DNA from: Bacillota bacterium
GTDB taxonomy: Bacteria; Bacillota_E; Symbiobacteriia; JAMDAP01
Length of the DNA: 5,792 bases
NCBI GenBank assembly: GCA_023484675.1
Contig: JAMDAP010000134.1
Span: forward strand, 1 to 5,792
Direction of reading: 5' to 3'
In this document: positions 5,671 through 5,792 of the stretch, in pieces
Layout: each line of letters opens with the position of its first letter
Numbering within the stretch: the first letter of the stretch is position 1
The notes under the pieces: model-generated
The model's input: the letters and a program-made list of their open reading frames with translations, nothing else
The model's database searches: none
What the model was told of the DNA's origin: nothing
Translations under genes and position numbers: made by a program

Positions 5671-5687
5671 GGGGCCCAGAACGAGGG
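5660..5687. other. Second hairpin, directly abutting the first
   Basis: CCCTCGTT (5660-5667) is the exact reverse complement of AACGAGGG (5680-5687), with a 12-base loop containing the palindrome GGGCCC (5672-5677). It starts at the base after the 5631-5659 stem, and its formation would consume part of that hairpin's T-run. No T-run follows it. It may be part of an IS-like end or an anti-terminator arrangement; I cannot assign it. Confidence 0.45.
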
Positions 5688-5715
5688 CATGTCCGACTTA
5701 GGGCACAAAGAGCTG

Positions 5716-5743
5716 AAGGCGGGGGTCAATCCCCTGCCTTTTT
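5716..5743 (+). terminator. Canonical intrinsic terminator, convergent with a minus-strand gene
   Basis: AAGGC (5716-5720) pairs with GCCTT (5736-5740), then a G-U pair (5721-5735) and GGGG (5722-5725) with CCCC (5731-5734) around loop TCAAT. The stem runs straight into five T residues (5739-5743), the textbook form for plus-strand termination. On the minus strand the hairpin directly follows and overlaps the stop codon of the neighbouring gene (TGA read from 5728-5726) but lacks a good T-run. It may therefore serve both directions unequally. Confidence 0.8.
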
Positions 5744-5792
5744 GACTTTGCCCCGCAAATGCAGGAAGTTGAGCACCAAGGCCGTGCCAATC
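5726..5792 (-). CDS. C-terminal fragment of an unidentified minus-strand protein
   Basis: Reading leftwards from the window edge, one frame is open for 21 codons to TGA (5728-5726), with the motif TALVLNFLHLRGKVKK near the end. The sequence is a hydrophobic stretch followed by a cluster of basic residues. It could be the last transmembrane helix of a membrane protein with a positive cytoplasmic tail. It could also be the final helix of a DDE transposase of the IS4/IS5/IS1182 kind, which often ends in TAxxxNLxxL-like patterns. The frame ending exactly in a terminator hairpin loop is the main support for it being real. A neighbouring minus-strand frame is also open here, so the call is tentative and no function is assigned. 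Confidence 0.5.
   Translation of the reverse strand, partial: IGTALVLNFLHLRGKVKKAGD

Overview
The window looks like chromosomal DNA of a GC-rich Gram-positive bacterium. The genes run at roughly two-thirds G+C, starts carry strong GGAGG-type ribosome binding sites, and a MurT/GatD pair is present; that pair amidates lipid II and is found in Gram-positive lineages. A GC-rich Firmicute such as the Symbiobacterium/Thermaerobacter type is my best guess, but no feature here fixes the genus.

Layout. Positions 1-126 are the 3' end of a group II intron: the last 18 codons of its reverse transcriptase/maturase, then RNA domains V and VI, with a splice junction at about 126/127. An extended -10 promoter lies at 204-212, in the flanking exon. 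It precedes a plus-strand run of three genes: murT (333-1721), gatD (1764-2501) and a GH31 alpha-glucosidase (2551-4998). MurT and GatD together form the enzyme that converts the D-glutamate of the peptidoglycan stem peptide to D-isoglutamine. The glucosidase appears to be an unrelated cytoplasmic sugar hydrolase in the same run. A weak hairpin plus five T residues ends the run, and a separate sigma70-type promoter (5013-5041) drives a complete tRNA-Arg(CCT) at 5061-5136.

The unusual part is 5137-5715, which has no convincing gene. It starts with a 12-bp perfect hairpin (5162-5197). Next comes a run of about 19 degenerate units with a period near 21-22 bp (5203-5615), core AAGG-N-TTG and unit end GG. 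Several perfect inverted repeats overlap these units. The run is followed by hairpins at 5631-5659 and 5660-5687 and by a canonical intrinsic terminator at 5716-5743. The simplest reading of the array is a structured, repetitive non-coding RNA or a phased protein-binding array; I recognise no known family. At the right edge the last 21 codons of a minus-strand gene converge on this region, and its stop codon sits in the loop of the final terminator hairpin.

All repeat alignments and folds were done by eye, without searches or folding software.
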